Assembly (NCBI GenBank): GCA_002397275.1
Contig: DHAA01000140.1
Coordinates: 1 to 15,069, forward strand
Direction: 5' to 3'
DNA length: 15,069 nt
DNA from: Thermacetogenium sp. UBA4966
GTDB lineage: Bacteria; Bacillota; DSM-12270; Thermacetogeniales; Thermacetogeniaceae
The notes under the pieces are model-generated. The model was not told the origin of the DNA, ran no database searches, and saw only the letters and a list, made by a program, of their open reading frames with translations. Made by a program: the position numbers and the translations under genes. Positions 5,948 through 13,245 of this stretch are shown piece by piece (within the stretch, counting starts at the first letter, position 1; every line of letters begins with the position of its first letter).

Positions 5948-7728
5948 TACCCGGACACCTCCTCGTCATTGACTTGGATCGCTTCTTTTTTGCATAGCTG
6001 CCCGCAGACGCCGCACCCGGCGCAGGTGAGGGGTTCGATCACAGGATATCCCTCATCCCCTAAAGAAATAGCGGGACACCCCAGGCGGAGACAGGATTTG
6101 CACTTGCTGCAGGCGCCTTTATCCACATCCATCAAGGGCCCCTTCTCCACCCCCTTGATCAGGCGGCAGGGCGATTTGATGACGAGAGCCACCCGGTCCT
6201 TGGCCTCCTTAGCCTCCCGGATAGCGTCTCTGATCCCCTTGAGGTCAAAGGCGTTGATCTCCAAGACGCGGTCATAACCGACAGCCATAAAGATGCGCTC
6301 CGGTTCCTGCATAAAAGTATCCTCGCCGCTCAGCGTCCGCCCGGCGCCGGGGTTCTGCTGGCGCCCGGTCATCGCGGTGATCCTGTTGTCCAGTACCACA
6401 GGGACGAACGCCCTTTTATTAAAAATAGAATCGATGGCGCCGGTGATCCCGGAATGATAGAAGGTGGAGTCGCCGACAACCCCGAAGATCTTCTTCCCCT
6501 GCGGGGGATTGATGCTCATGCCCAGGGCGATGGAATATCCGCCCCCCATGCAGGCGGAGACATCGATCCCATCCAGCGGCGGAGCGGCGCCCAGGGTGTA
6601 GCAGCCGATATCCCCCACAACCGTAACCTTCTCTTTCCTCGCCAGATAGAAGAAGGCGCGGTGCGGACAGCCGGCGCAGAGAATGGGAGGCCGCGCCGGA
6701 ACGCCGGCGGCAGGCTCTTTAGCCGCGGGATCCAATTCTTCCAGGGGCTCGAGGCCTGCTTTTTCCAGGGAAACGGCCACAGCCTGCGGATTCAACTCAA
6801 AGAAGGGGGAGATATGCTTCTTCCCCTCACATTCAATGCCCATAGCACGGACATTAAACTCCAGATAGGGATCCAGCTCTTCGACAACATAGATCTTCTT
6901 CACCCGGCGGGCAAAATCCTGAATGATCCCCTGATTCAAAGGGTAGATAAGCCCCAATTTCAAAACCGAATAGCGGTCGCCGAAGGCCTCTTTCACATAA
7001 TTGTATCCTGCCCCGGAGGTGATGATCCCCGCATCTCGATCGGTAATCTCCATTACGTTTGCCTTCGCCGCTGCCTCCGCGTCCTTACTCAGCTTGGTCA
7101 GGTTCTCCTCCAGGATTATCCTGCGCGCCCGGGCGTGAGCAGGTAGCGTAACAAACTTGGGAACATTGCGCTCATATGCGCGTATCTGCCTTTGATAAGC
7201 CTTTTCCGGGTCGATCTCCACAAGGCTGCGGGAGTGACAGACGCGCGTCACCATCCGCAGGAAAAAAGGCACATCATAGCGCTCGCTCAAGTCAAAGGCC
7301 AGAGCCGTAAAATCGCGGCATTCCCGGCTGTTCGACGGCTCCAGCATCGGCGCCTTGGCATGCAGGGCATACCACCTGTTGTCCTGCTCATTTTGGGAAC
7401 TGTGCATCCCCGGGTCATCGGCGGTCACAATCACCAGCCCCCCGTTGACACCCATATAGGCAAATGTAAAGAGAGGATCAGCGGCAACGTTGACCCCCAC
7501 ATGTTTCATGGTCACCAGACTGCGCAGGCCGGTCACACAAGCCCCATAGGCTTGTTCCAGAGCAACCTTTTCATTGATCGACCAGGCGCACTGAGGGCCT
7601 GCCTTCTTCTCCAAAACCTCGATGATCTCTGTACTGGGTGTACCTGGGTAGCCGATCCCCAGCCCGGCGCCGGCCTCAAAAGCACCCTGGGCAACAGCCT
7701 CGTTTCCTGATAAGATGATCTTCTGCAA
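5947..7728 (-). CDS. iorA: Indolepyruvate:ferredoxin oxidoreductase, alpha subunit
   Basis: The 593-aa catalytic subunit in the cytoplasm. Domain order: N-terminal pyrimidine-binding domain (GNEAVAQGAFEAGAGLGIGYPGTPSTEI), a middle domain, and a TPP-binding domain with GDIGCYTLG and CMGGGYSIALGM then VVGDSTFYHSGITG. The C-terminal two-cluster ferredoxin domain has Cys540, 543, 546 and 551 followed by Pro, and Cys569, 572, 575 and 579. All eight cluster cysteines are present. The start is TTG (7728-7726), with a purine-rich site containing GGGGAG seven bases upstream and the protein starting at the usual family position. It lies 116 bp downstream of paaK. The gap contains no terminator and at most a poor promoter. 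Confidence 0.96.
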   Translation of the reverse strand: MQKIILSGNEAVAQGAFEAGAGLGIGYPGTPSTEIIEVLEKKAGPQCAWSINEKVALEQAYGACVTGLRSLVTMKHVGVNVAADPLFTFAYMGVNGGLVIVTADDPGMHSSQNEQDNRWYALHAKAPMLEPSNSRECRDFTALAFDLSERYDVPFFLRMVTRVCHSRSLVEIDPEKAYQRQIRAYERNVPKFVTLPAHARARRIILEENLTKLSKDAEAAAKANVMEITDRDAGIITSGAGYNYVKEAFGDRYSVLKLGLIYPLNQGIIQDFARRVKKIYVVEELDPYLEFNVRAMGIECEGKKHISPFFELNPQAVAVSLEKAGLEPLEELDPAAKEPAAGVPARPPILCAGCPHRAFFYLARKEKVTVVGDIGCYTLGAAPPLDGIDVSACMGGGYSIALGMSINPPQGKKIFGVVGDSTFYHSGITGAIDSIFNKRAFVPVVLDNRITAMTGRQQNPGAGRTLSGEDTFMQEPERIFMAVGYDRVLEINAFDLKGIRDAIREAKEAKDRVALVIKSPCRLIKGVEKGPLMDVDKGACSKCKSCLRLGCPAISLGDEGYPVIEPLTCAGCGVCGQLCKKEAIQVNDEEVSG

Positions 7729-7844
7729 TCTTTCTCTCCCCTCCCTCTATGGGATACGGCGCCGCTGCCGGAAGATTCTACCGACAGGGTCAACCGTCGA
7801 CAAAAAACAACTTAATATATTCGACAGGCAGGGGAAATAATCCT

Positions 7845-9128
7845 TTACCCCCTGTTTCTCTGGTCAAAGACACGCCGCGTCTTTCTCTCGCTGCGGGGCA
7901 AACTCCGCTGGGTCACTATTTCCACATCGGCCAGGATTCCGATCACCCGCTTGACATTCCGCCTGCAGGCAGCTGCTGTTGCAACGGGATCGGCTTGCTC
8001 TTCCCCCTCTACTCTCAGCAGTATGCGGTCTCTTCCCTCCTGCCTGGTGAGAACAACCTGGTACTCGCTGCCCGCGCCGGGGGTATTCTTTAAAGCCGCG
8101 TCGATCTGGCCGGGAAAAACAAGCACGCCCTTGACTTTAAACGCCTCGTCACTGCGCCCCAGAATGCGGTCGATCATCGGATAGGGACTGCCGCAGGAAC
8201 AGGCCTGCGGCAGGAGGCGCGTGATATCCCGGGTGCGGTAGCGAAGCAGAGGCAACCCTTCCTTGGACAGAGTGGTGATCACCAGCTCACCCTTTTCTCC
8301 GACAGGCAGAACCTCTCCTGTATCCGGGTCGACGATCTCAAAGTAAACATAGTCGTTCCAATAATGTATGCCGCAGTGGCGGCTGCAGTCGATGCCGATA
8401 CCGGGCCCGTAGATCTCAGTCAAACCATAAATATCAAAGGTATCGATGTTTAAGATAGAAGAGATGCGCTGCCTCATCTTTTCTCCCCAGCGTTCTGATC
8501 CAAAAACACCTGTACGCAAAAAAACCTGTTCCCTCAAGTTGCGCCTGGCGATTTCCTCTGCTAGAAAAAGGCCGTAGGAGGCGGTGCCGATGATCACGGT
8601 AGCCTTCAGGTCCAGCATCATCTCCAACTGCTTCTCAGTGTTCCCGGGACCCATGGGGATGGCCATGGCGCCGATCCGTTCCGTCCCGCTCTGAAAGCCA
8701 ATCCCCGCGGTCCAGAGGCCATAGCCGGGTGTGATCTGGACGCGATCCCCTCTGCTGACCCCGGCGAAGCTCAAGCAGCGGGCCATCATATCGGTAAAAG
8801 CATCCACATCATTTTTGGTATAGGGTATAATTGTCGGCTTACCGGTGGTCCCGGAGGAGGCATGGATCCGGACGATCTCCTCTTCCGGCGCCGCCCGCAT
8901 ATATTCGATAGGGTGTTGGCGCAGCTCCTGTTTAACAGTAAAAGGGATGCGGGCAAAATCGTCAAAAGTCTGCACATCTTCCGGTTTCAGGCCGGCGGCG
9001 CTAAGCTTATCATGATAAAAAAGGCTGTTCCCATAAACACGCTTGACTAACTGCCGCAGAGCAGGAAATTGAGACCGCCGCATCGCCTCATAATCGACTA
9101 GAGGATACTCCGGTAAAGATCTGGCCAT
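7845..9128 (-). CDS. paaK: Phenylacetate/arylacetate-CoA ligase
   Basis: A 427-aa adenylate-forming enzyme that makes aryl-acetyl-CoA from an arylacetate, ATP and CoA. It has IHASSGTTGKPTI (phosphate loop, about 88-100), YGLTEIYGPGIGIDC, LRYRTRDITRLL and the C-terminal PaaK-type lid domain. With IorAB it can link arylacetates to arylpyruvates in either direction. Such paaK-ior neighbours occur in anaerobes and in methanogens that salvage arylacetates into aromatic amino acids. A TAG upstream in frame limits the start to the ATG at 9128. The only good AGGAGG site (9166-9161) lies far upstream, separated by a hairpin. Substrate choice (phenyl-, hydroxyphenyl- or indoleacetate) cannot be read from sequence. 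Confidence 0.94.
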   Translation of the reverse strand: MARSLPEYPLVDYEAMRRSQFPALRQLVKRVYGNSLFYHDKLSAAGLKPEDVQTFDDFARIPFTVKQELRQHPIEYMRAAPEEEIVRIHASSGTTGKPTIIPYTKNDVDAFTDMMARCLSFAGVSRGDRVQITPGYGLWTAGIGFQSGTERIGAMAIPMGPGNTEKQLEMMLDLKATVIIGTASYGLFLAEEIARRNLREQVFLRTGVFGSERWGEKMRQRISSILNIDTFDIYGLTEIYGPGIGIDCSRHCGIHYWNDYVYFEIVDPDTGEVLPVGEKGELVITTLSKEGLPLLRYRTRDITRLLPQACSCGSPYPMIDRILGRSDEAFKVKGVLVFPGQIDAALKNTPGAGSEYQVVLTRQEGRDRILLRVEGEEQADPVATAAACRRNVKRVIGILADVEIVTQRSLPRSERKTRRVFDQRNRG

Positions 9129-9166
9129 CTGAAGCGGCCCTGGCTAAACCGGGCCGCACACCTCCT
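9129..9166 (-). promoter_or_regulatory. Distant Shine-Dalgarno with intervening hairpin at paaK
   Basis: On the minus strand AGGAGG is followed by TGT. GCGGCCC then pairs perfectly with GGGCCGC around a 10-base loop, and TTCAG and the ATG follow. In linear distance the ribosome site is about 30 bases from the start. With the hairpin folded, only about eight bases separate them. There is no other site for this start. The structure may bridge the gap or serve as a translational control. Confidence 0.6.
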
Positions 9167-9180
9167 CTCCCCTTGGGCAA

Positions 9181-9210
9181 AAAATAAAACCAGGCTTGCA
9201 AAGCCTGGTT
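9181..9210 (-). terminator. Leader terminator upstream of paaK
   Basis: On the minus strand AACCAGGC (9210-9203) pairs with GCCTGGTT (9195-9188) around a 7-base loop, followed by a U-rich run ending near 9178. It lies between the promoter and the paaK ribosome site, so it should act as an attenuator. On the plus strand the run after the stem is much weaker. Confidence 0.8.
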
Positions 9211-9262
9211 ATTTTCAGGTAATAGCTTTGCTCAGCTCAACTCTTCCCTCTCAACTCAGCTA
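9198..9262 (-). promoter_or_regulatory. Candidate TRAP-like triplet-repeat attenuator of the paaK-iorAB operon
   Basis: The first transcribed bases (minus strand, about 9262 onward) read UAG-cu-GAG-uu-GAG, six bases, then GAG-uu-GAG-cu-GAG-ca-AAG. Five GAG and one UAG therefore mostly follow each other at 2-nt spacing, as in sites bound by the tryptophan-activated protein TRAP. Directly overlapping the last triplets, GCAAAGC (9231-9225) is the exact complement of GCTTTGC (9204-9198), which covers the loop and inner stem of the terminator. That pairing excludes the terminator. A protein on the triplets would mask GCAAAGC and favour termination. There are fewer triplets than the usual 11, and no TRAP gene is in view. 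Confidence 0.55.
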
Positions 9263-9267
9263 ATCTA

Positions 9268-9295
9268 ATTATACGGCAGTTTATTTATATCACAA
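9268..9295 (-). promoter_or_regulatory. Promoter of the paaK-iorA-iorB operon
   Basis: A perfect TATAAT (9273-9268) lies 16 bp after TTGTGA (9295-9290), which matches four of six consensus bases. The predicted start near 9262 places the triplet repeats at the extreme 5' end of the RNA. Confidence 0.7.
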
Positions 9296-9330
9296 GAACT
9301 CGATTCAAGTCAATGGCCATTTTTGGCGCA

Positions 9331-9582
9331 TCATCTCCACAGAACGCGCAGGGCTATATGCTTCCTGCACCTGAAGAGCGGTATCTCTTCCCAGATAGCG
9401 GCGGACACCCCTGCCGGCCGGCGCGCTCCCCGCTCCTCATCCTCTTCTTCTTCGATAAGCAGCCGAAAAGGGGCATGCTGAATATACTGAAGCAAAACAG
9501 TATATTCCCAGGATAGATCAAAACCTAACAATGGGATAAAGCCACTAAAAAACATCAATATCACATCCTCATTATATTCCAA
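9331..9582 (-). CDS. Small hypothetical protein, doubtful
   Basis: An open frame of 83 codons from a TTG, or 74 aa from the ATG at 9555. It reads as a hydrophobic N-terminus (FFSGFIPLLGF), then an acidic run (EEEEDEE) and a basic C-terminus. GAGG lies about 11 bases before the ATG. Past the acidic run a second frame reads on with protein-like sequence (YLGRDTALQVQEAYSP) to a TGA near 9311, which may mean a frameshift. A plus-strand frame of 67 codons overlaps it. I do not recognise either, and the whole may be non-coding. Confidence 0.25.
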   Translation of the reverse strand: MEYNEDVILMFFSGFIPLLGFDLSWEYTVLLQYIQHAPFRLLIEEEEDEERGARRPAGVSAAIWEEIPLFRCRKHIALRVLWR

Positions 9583-9669
9583 TTAATATATTATATTCTA
9601 TATCATGGTAATTGTTGTCGGAACACAAAATTGCGCCATGAAAAAGGTTTCTTATCAGTAAATGCGGAA

Positions 9670-9694
9670 TATAATATAAAATGTTGAATGGAGG
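9670..9694 (+). promoter_or_regulatory. -10 element and ribosome site of the beta-CASP gene
   Basis: TATAAT at 9670-9675 has only a weak -35 (TTTCTT, 9648-9653). GGAGG at 9690-9694 lies six bases before the ATG at 9701 and fixes that start. If this -10 is used, the leader is only about 20 bases. Confidence 0.5.
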
Positions 9695-9700
9695 ATTAAT

Positions 9701-11299
9701 ATGGCGAAGATAACCTTCAGGGGAGGCGCCGGTACCGTTACCGGGTCATGCCATCTATTAGAAACGGACAATCTGAAGCTGCTTATAGACTGCGGCTTGT
9801 TTCAGGGAAAGAAGGAACTGCGTACACTCAACTACCGCACCCCTCTGGTTCCGCTTAATTCAATTGATTACATCATCCTTACCCACGCTCATATTGACCA
9901 CTCCGGGCTTATCCCGCGCTTTTATAAAAACGGCTTTCGAGGAAAGGTGCTGGCCACAAAAGCAACCAAAAAACTTTGCGAGGTCATGCTGCCGGACAGC
10001 GGCCATATTCAGGAACTTGAAGCCGAATGGAAAAACCGCAAAGCCAAACGCAGCGGTAAAAAGCCTTCCCCGCCTCTTTACACTGCTCTGGATGCCATCA
10101 GCTGCCTGCAGAGCTTTCAGCCGGTCTCCTATGGAGAGGATGTCCGGCTTGACGAACAGGTAAGGGTACGCTTTAGCGACGCCGGCCATATCCTGGGCTC
10201 TGCGCTCGTCGAGGTCTGGGTGCAAGAGAGAGACCAAGAAATAAAACTCGTTTTCAGCGGCGACCTGGGCAACAGCGGCGCGGCCATCATCAATGACCCC
10301 GCTCAGATAAGGGACGCCGACTATCTTGTGATCGAATCAACCTATGGGAACCGCATCCACGAATCGATGACAGACCAATCGGCAAGGCTCAAGGAGATCA
10401 TACTGGAGACGATCCCCAACAGAGGGAATGTGATCATTCCGGCTTTCGCAGTAGGAAGAACTCAACAGATACTTTACAGCCTCAACAAATTGATTGAAAA
10501 GGGTGAACTCCCCCAGGTCCCGGTTTTCATTGACAGCCCCCTGGCGGTATCGGCTACTGAAATTTTCAGGGACAGCAGGGAGTGTTTCGATCAAGAAACA
10601 CAGGAACTGATCATGCGGGGAGACGACCCTTTCTATTTTCCGGGGCTGACCCTGGTGCGCAGTGTTGAAGAATCCAGAGCGCTGAACAACTACAAAGGGG
10701 GAGCGATCATCATCTCCGCCAGCGGGATGTGCGATGCGGGCAGGATCAAGCATCACCTCAAGCACAACCTCTGGCGCCCGGAGTCCGCATTGATCTTTAT
10801 CGGTTTTCAGGCGGAGGGTACCCTGGGACGGCGCATTTTAGATGGAGTAAAAAAGGTAAAGATCATGGGTGAATTGATCAACGTCGCCGCCAAAACTTAT
10901 TCCCTGCAAGGCTTCTCCGCCCATGCGGATCAGGCGGAACTGTTAAAATGGGTGTGCGGATTTACAAAGAAACCCCGCCGCGTCTTTGTGGTACACGGCG
11001 AGGCCACGGAGTCCGCGGCGCTGGCAGGGTTAATAACAAAAGAAACGGGCATCCCTGCCACAATTCCTAAATTCAGCGAGGAATATATCATTAAGACTAA
11101 AGAGCCTGAGTACATAGGCATATCAGAACCTCTGGTCGTGCAAGCTATCGACATGCAGCAGCAGCTATTGAACTCTATCGATAGGTTAAAGCAAAAGCTT
11201 GCAGGGCTTCAAGAGGGACTGATCGCAGAGGAATATGAAGATGAAGAGATGAAAGAACTCAATAACGCCATGCAGGAGCTGGAGGAAAGAATAAGCTAA
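9701..11299 (+). CDS. Metallo-beta-lactamase/beta-CASP RNA-processing nuclease
   Basis: A 532-aa cytoplasmic enzyme of the CPSF73/YSH1-like MBL fold, expected to cut or trim RNA. Zinc ligands are visible: THAHIDH (His62, His64, Asp66, His67), His163 in SDAGHILGSA, and Asp188 in FSGDLGN. The beta-CASP part follows with ESTYGN, IPAFAVGRTQQILYSL and SASGMCDAGRIKHHL, then the RMMBL segment FSAHADQAELL and FVVHGE. An acidic coiled-coil-like tail ends the protein. It differs from RNase J by lacking that family's longer C-terminal domain. It is converging with the helicase gene. The exact RNA substrate is unknown. Confidence 0.93.
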   Translation: MAKITFRGGAGTVTGSCHLLETDNLKLLIDCGLFQGKKELRTLNYRTPLVPLNSIDYIILTHAHIDHSGLIPRFYKNGFRGKVLATKATKKLCEVMLPDSGHIQELEAEWKNRKAKRSGKKPSPPLYTALDAISCLQSFQPVSYGEDVRLDEQVRVRFSDAGHILGSALVEVWVQERDQEIKLVFSGDLGNSGAAIINDPAQIRDADYLVIESTYGNRIHESMTDQSARLKEIILETIPNRGNVIIPAFAVGRTQQILYSLNKLIEKGELPQVPVFIDSPLAVSATEIFRDSRECFDQETQELIMRGDDPFYFPGLTLVRSVEESRALNNYKGGAIIISASGMCDAGRIKHHLKHNLWRPESALIFIGFQAEGTLGRRILDGVKKVKIMGELINVAAKTYSLQGFSAHADQAELLKWVCGFTKKPRRVFVVHGEATESAALAGLITKETGIPATIPKFSEEYIIKTKEPEYIGISEPLVVQAIDMQQQLLNSIDRLKQKLAGLQEGLIAEEYEDEEMKELNNAMQELEERIS

Positions 11300-11334
11300 A
11301 AGTCCATACGGAACAAAAATATCCGGGTTGGGCA

Positions 11335-11387
11335 AGGACCGCCTGAATAATAGGGCGGTCCTGCTTATTCCGGAAAGGAATTTTTTT
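11335..11387 (+). terminator. Terminator between the convergent beta-CASP and helicase genes
   Basis: AGGACCGCC (11335-11343) pairs with GGCGGTCCT (11354-11362). Close behind, ATTCC (11368-11372) pairs with GGAAT (11378-11382), followed by TTTTTTTATTTTTT. The second stem with its U-run is the functional plus-strand terminator. The first stem reads equally on the minus strand and may help end the helicase transcript, though without a good U-run. Confidence 0.8.
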
Positions 11388-12789
11388 ATTTTTTACCCCT
11401 TCTGGATGTAAAGCGCTTAGAGCGAGAATCTCCTTTGCTCCGAGGTCGTTTGCTATTTGGTTTTCTCATCCTATCCGGCAAATCTTCCGTCAATTTTACC
11501 GGCTCAAGCTGAGGTTCCCTGGTAAGCATTTTCAAGGCCGCCGCTATCAAGGAGACAGAATCGGTTTCATCCAGCAGTTCTTTGGCGAACCCCTTGTAGT
11601 GTTCGATTTCAGCTGATTCGACCACCTGCAGCAGCTTCTCCATGATCAAGTGCTGCTGGCCGGCAATCGCTTCGGCGATCGTGGGAACAGGTTTGCGCTG
11701 TATTTTCCGCTTGGTGACAGATTCAATCACCTTTAGATGATGCAGTTCCCGAGGCGTTACAAAGGTAATGGCCTGTCCGGAATGTCCGAGACGCCCCGTC
11801 CTGCCGATCCGATGCACATAGCTTTCCGGATCTTGCGGTATGTCAAAGTTGTAAACATGTGTAATTCCGCTGATATCCAGGCCTCTGGCCGCCACATCAG
11901 TGGCTACCAGCGTATCGATGGTCCCTTCCCTGAACTGTCTCATAACAGTATCCCGCATGGGCTGTGTGAGGTCGCCATGCAGCCTTTCCGCCGAATATCC
12001 TCGATTTTTAAGGGCTTCGGCGATCTCGTCAACCCGCCGCTTGGTGCGCACAAAGACGATGGACAGTTCCGGCGATTGGATATCCAGCAAGCGGCAAAGC
12101 ACATCGAACTTCTTATTTTCAGAGACCTCCATATAATACTGCTCAGTGTTAGGAACAGTCAGCTCTTTGGGCTTAATACCGATCATTTCCGGGTTTTTCA
12201 TAAAACGCTGAGTGATCTTTAACAACTGCCTGGGCATGGTCGCCGAAAAAAACAGTGTCTGCCGTTCGACAGGCGTACCTTGTAAAATCTTTTCGATATC
12301 TTCGATAAAGCCCATATTCAGCATCTCATCCGCCTCATCCAGCACAACGACGTCAACCTGCTGCAGGCGAATAGTCCTCCGCCGTATATGATCTAATAAA
12401 CGGCCGGGCGTTCCCACAATAATATGCGGCCTTTTCTTTAAGGCCTTGATCTGTCGTTCAATACTCTGGCCGCCATATATCGGCAAGGTATTGATTCTCT
12501 TAAACCGCCCGATTTCCTGCAATTCCTCCGCCACCTGGATTGCTAATTCACGCGTCGGAGCGACTACAATTCCCTGTATCTGTTCACTGTCCACATCAAA
12601 CCGCTCTACCATTGGGATGCCGAAGGCCGCTGTCTTTCCGGTTCCAGTCTGAGCTTGCCCGATCAGATCCTTGCCCTGCATAGCGATGGGGATAGCCTGC
12701 TGCTGGATGGGTGTTGTCTCCTCAAAACCCATTTCGTTAACTGCCTGCAGCACCTGGCGGCATAATCCCAGTTCTTGAAATGTTAACAT
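11386..12789 (-). CDS. cshA: DEAD-box ATP-dependent RNA helicase (CshA/DeaD type)
   Basis: A 467-aa enzyme that unwinds RNA using ATP, probably in RNA decay, ribosome assembly or cold adaptation. All motifs are present: Q motif (FEETTPIQQQAIP), AQTGTGKT (46-53), PTRELA, TPGR, DEAD (151-154), SAT (182-184), ATDVAARGLDI and HRIGRTGR. A basic C-terminal tail rich in Lys, Arg and Ser ends the protein, as in CshA homologues. The ATG at 12789 has GGAGG five bases upstream. It sits beside an RNA nuclease gene but on the opposite strand, so they are not co-transcribed. The cshA name rests on overall architecture; a DeaD/CsdA paralogue is possible. Confidence 0.94.
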   Translation of the reverse strand: MLTFQELGLCRQVLQAVNEMGFEETTPIQQQAIPIAMQGKDLIGQAQTGTGKTAAFGIPMVERFDVDSEQIQGIVVAPTRELAIQVAEELQEIGRFKRINTLPIYGGQSIERQIKALKKRPHIIVGTPGRLLDHIRRRTIRLQQVDVVVLDEADEMLNMGFIEDIEKILQGTPVERQTLFFSATMPRQLLKITQRFMKNPEMIGIKPKELTVPNTEQYYMEVSENKKFDVLCRLLDIQSPELSIVFVRTKRRVDEIAEALKNRGYSAERLHGDLTQPMRDTVMRQFREGTIDTLVATDVAARGLDISGITHVYNFDIPQDPESYVHRIGRTGRLGHSGQAITFVTPRELHHLKVIESVTKRKIQRKPVPTIAEAIAGQQHLIMEKLLQVVESAEIEHYKGFAKELLDETDSVSLIAAALKMLTREPQLEPVKLTEDLPDRMRKPNSKRPRSKGDSRSKRFTSRRGKK

Positions 12790-12829
12790 GCTTTCCTCCC
12801 TTTATTTACGGGCGTATTCTTGCCTCAAT

Positions 12830-12889
12830 ACAATATGAACTATTAATAATGAGTCAAAAATCGCTCATATAAAACCTTTTTAAGGTTTT
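12830..12889 (-). promoter_or_regulatory. Candidate helicase promoter and upstream hairpin
   Basis: TTGACT (12857-12852), a 16-bp spacer and TATTGT (12835-12830) give a plausible core promoter about 40 bp before the start codon. Upstream, a perfect 8-bp inverted repeat AAAACCTT/AAGGTTTT (12871-12878 and 12882-12889) with a 3-base loop lies beyond the promoter. It could be an upstream terminator remnant or a regulator site. Confidence 0.45.
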
Positions 12890-12910
12890 AATTCTAAATC
12901 GTTACTGTAC

Positions 12911-12949
12911 AAAAAATGGCAGGGGCGCTTAAACTCACAAACCCTTGCC
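12911..12949 (-). terminator. Terminator downstream of the tRNA-Arg remnant
   Basis: On the minus strand GGCAAGGG (12949-12942) pairs with CCCCTGCC (12925-12918) with one mismatch, followed by A and six T (12917-12911). It stands 14 bases after the tRNA CCA, as expected for the original tRNA-Arg transcript. Confidence 0.7.
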
Positions 12950-12962
12950 ATTACCGTATTCT

Positions 12963-13010
12963 TGGCGTCCCAGGAGGGATTCGAACCCCCGACCTACGGA
13001 TTAGAAGTCC
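12963..13010 (-). pseudogene. 3' half of tRNA-Arg (TCT), probable attachment site
   Basis: The minus strand reads the anticodon loop CTTCTAA (anticodon TCT), the 3' anticodon strand TCCGT, the variable loop, the T-arm GGGGGTTCGAATCCCTC, the acceptor strand CTGGGAC, G and CCA. The matching 5' half, which should begin GTCCCAG with a normal D-arm, is not there; the stem strand before the loop is also wrong by an extra G. Integrases often recombine inside a tRNA gene. A tyrosine recombinase gene lies 235 bp away, so this is best read as the left junction of an integrated element. The intact tRNA would be at the far end. Confidence 0.75.
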
Positions 13011-13047
13011 CGTATTTTGATCCAGCCAGCAAATATCCCGCAACAAC

Positions 13048-13071
13048 AAGGTTTTCAGGCCTGAAAACCTT
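13048..13071. repeat. 24-bp perfect palindrome
   Basis: AAGGTTTTCAGG (13048-13059) is followed at once by its exact reverse complement (13060-13071), with no central gap. It lies between the tRNA-Arg remnant and the integrase gene. As RNA it would fold into a tight stem but no U-run follows. As DNA it suits a dimeric protein, such as a repressor or an excision factor arm site. Confidence 0.7.
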
Positions 13072-13245
13072 CAAAACAGACAGAATAAACAAGAGATTTC
13101 ACGCCATATATTGAATGTACAGCGGACGTTTGGAATTTTCAGCCAACCATTTTTTTGTTTTTTGTTTGAAACCAACCTTATTTATTATACACATTTTGAA
13201 AAGATTTTTTTGAAAAAAAATAAAAGAAAAAAAAGGAGAGAGGAA

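Noticed and set aside
6454..7146. Plus-strand open frame of 230 codons
   Set aside because: It lies antisense to iorA, a complete and motif-rich gene, and the GC bias of iorA keeps this frame open.
7729..7844. Possible internal promoter (TTGTCG, 17 bp, TAGAAT) between paaK and iorA
   Set aside because: The match is poor; the same-strand order and lack of a terminator favour one operon.
13111..13245. 45-codon N-terminal extension of the integrase
   Set aside because: No ribosome site, low-complexity Lys-rich composition, and a good purine-rich site sits before the ATG at 13246.
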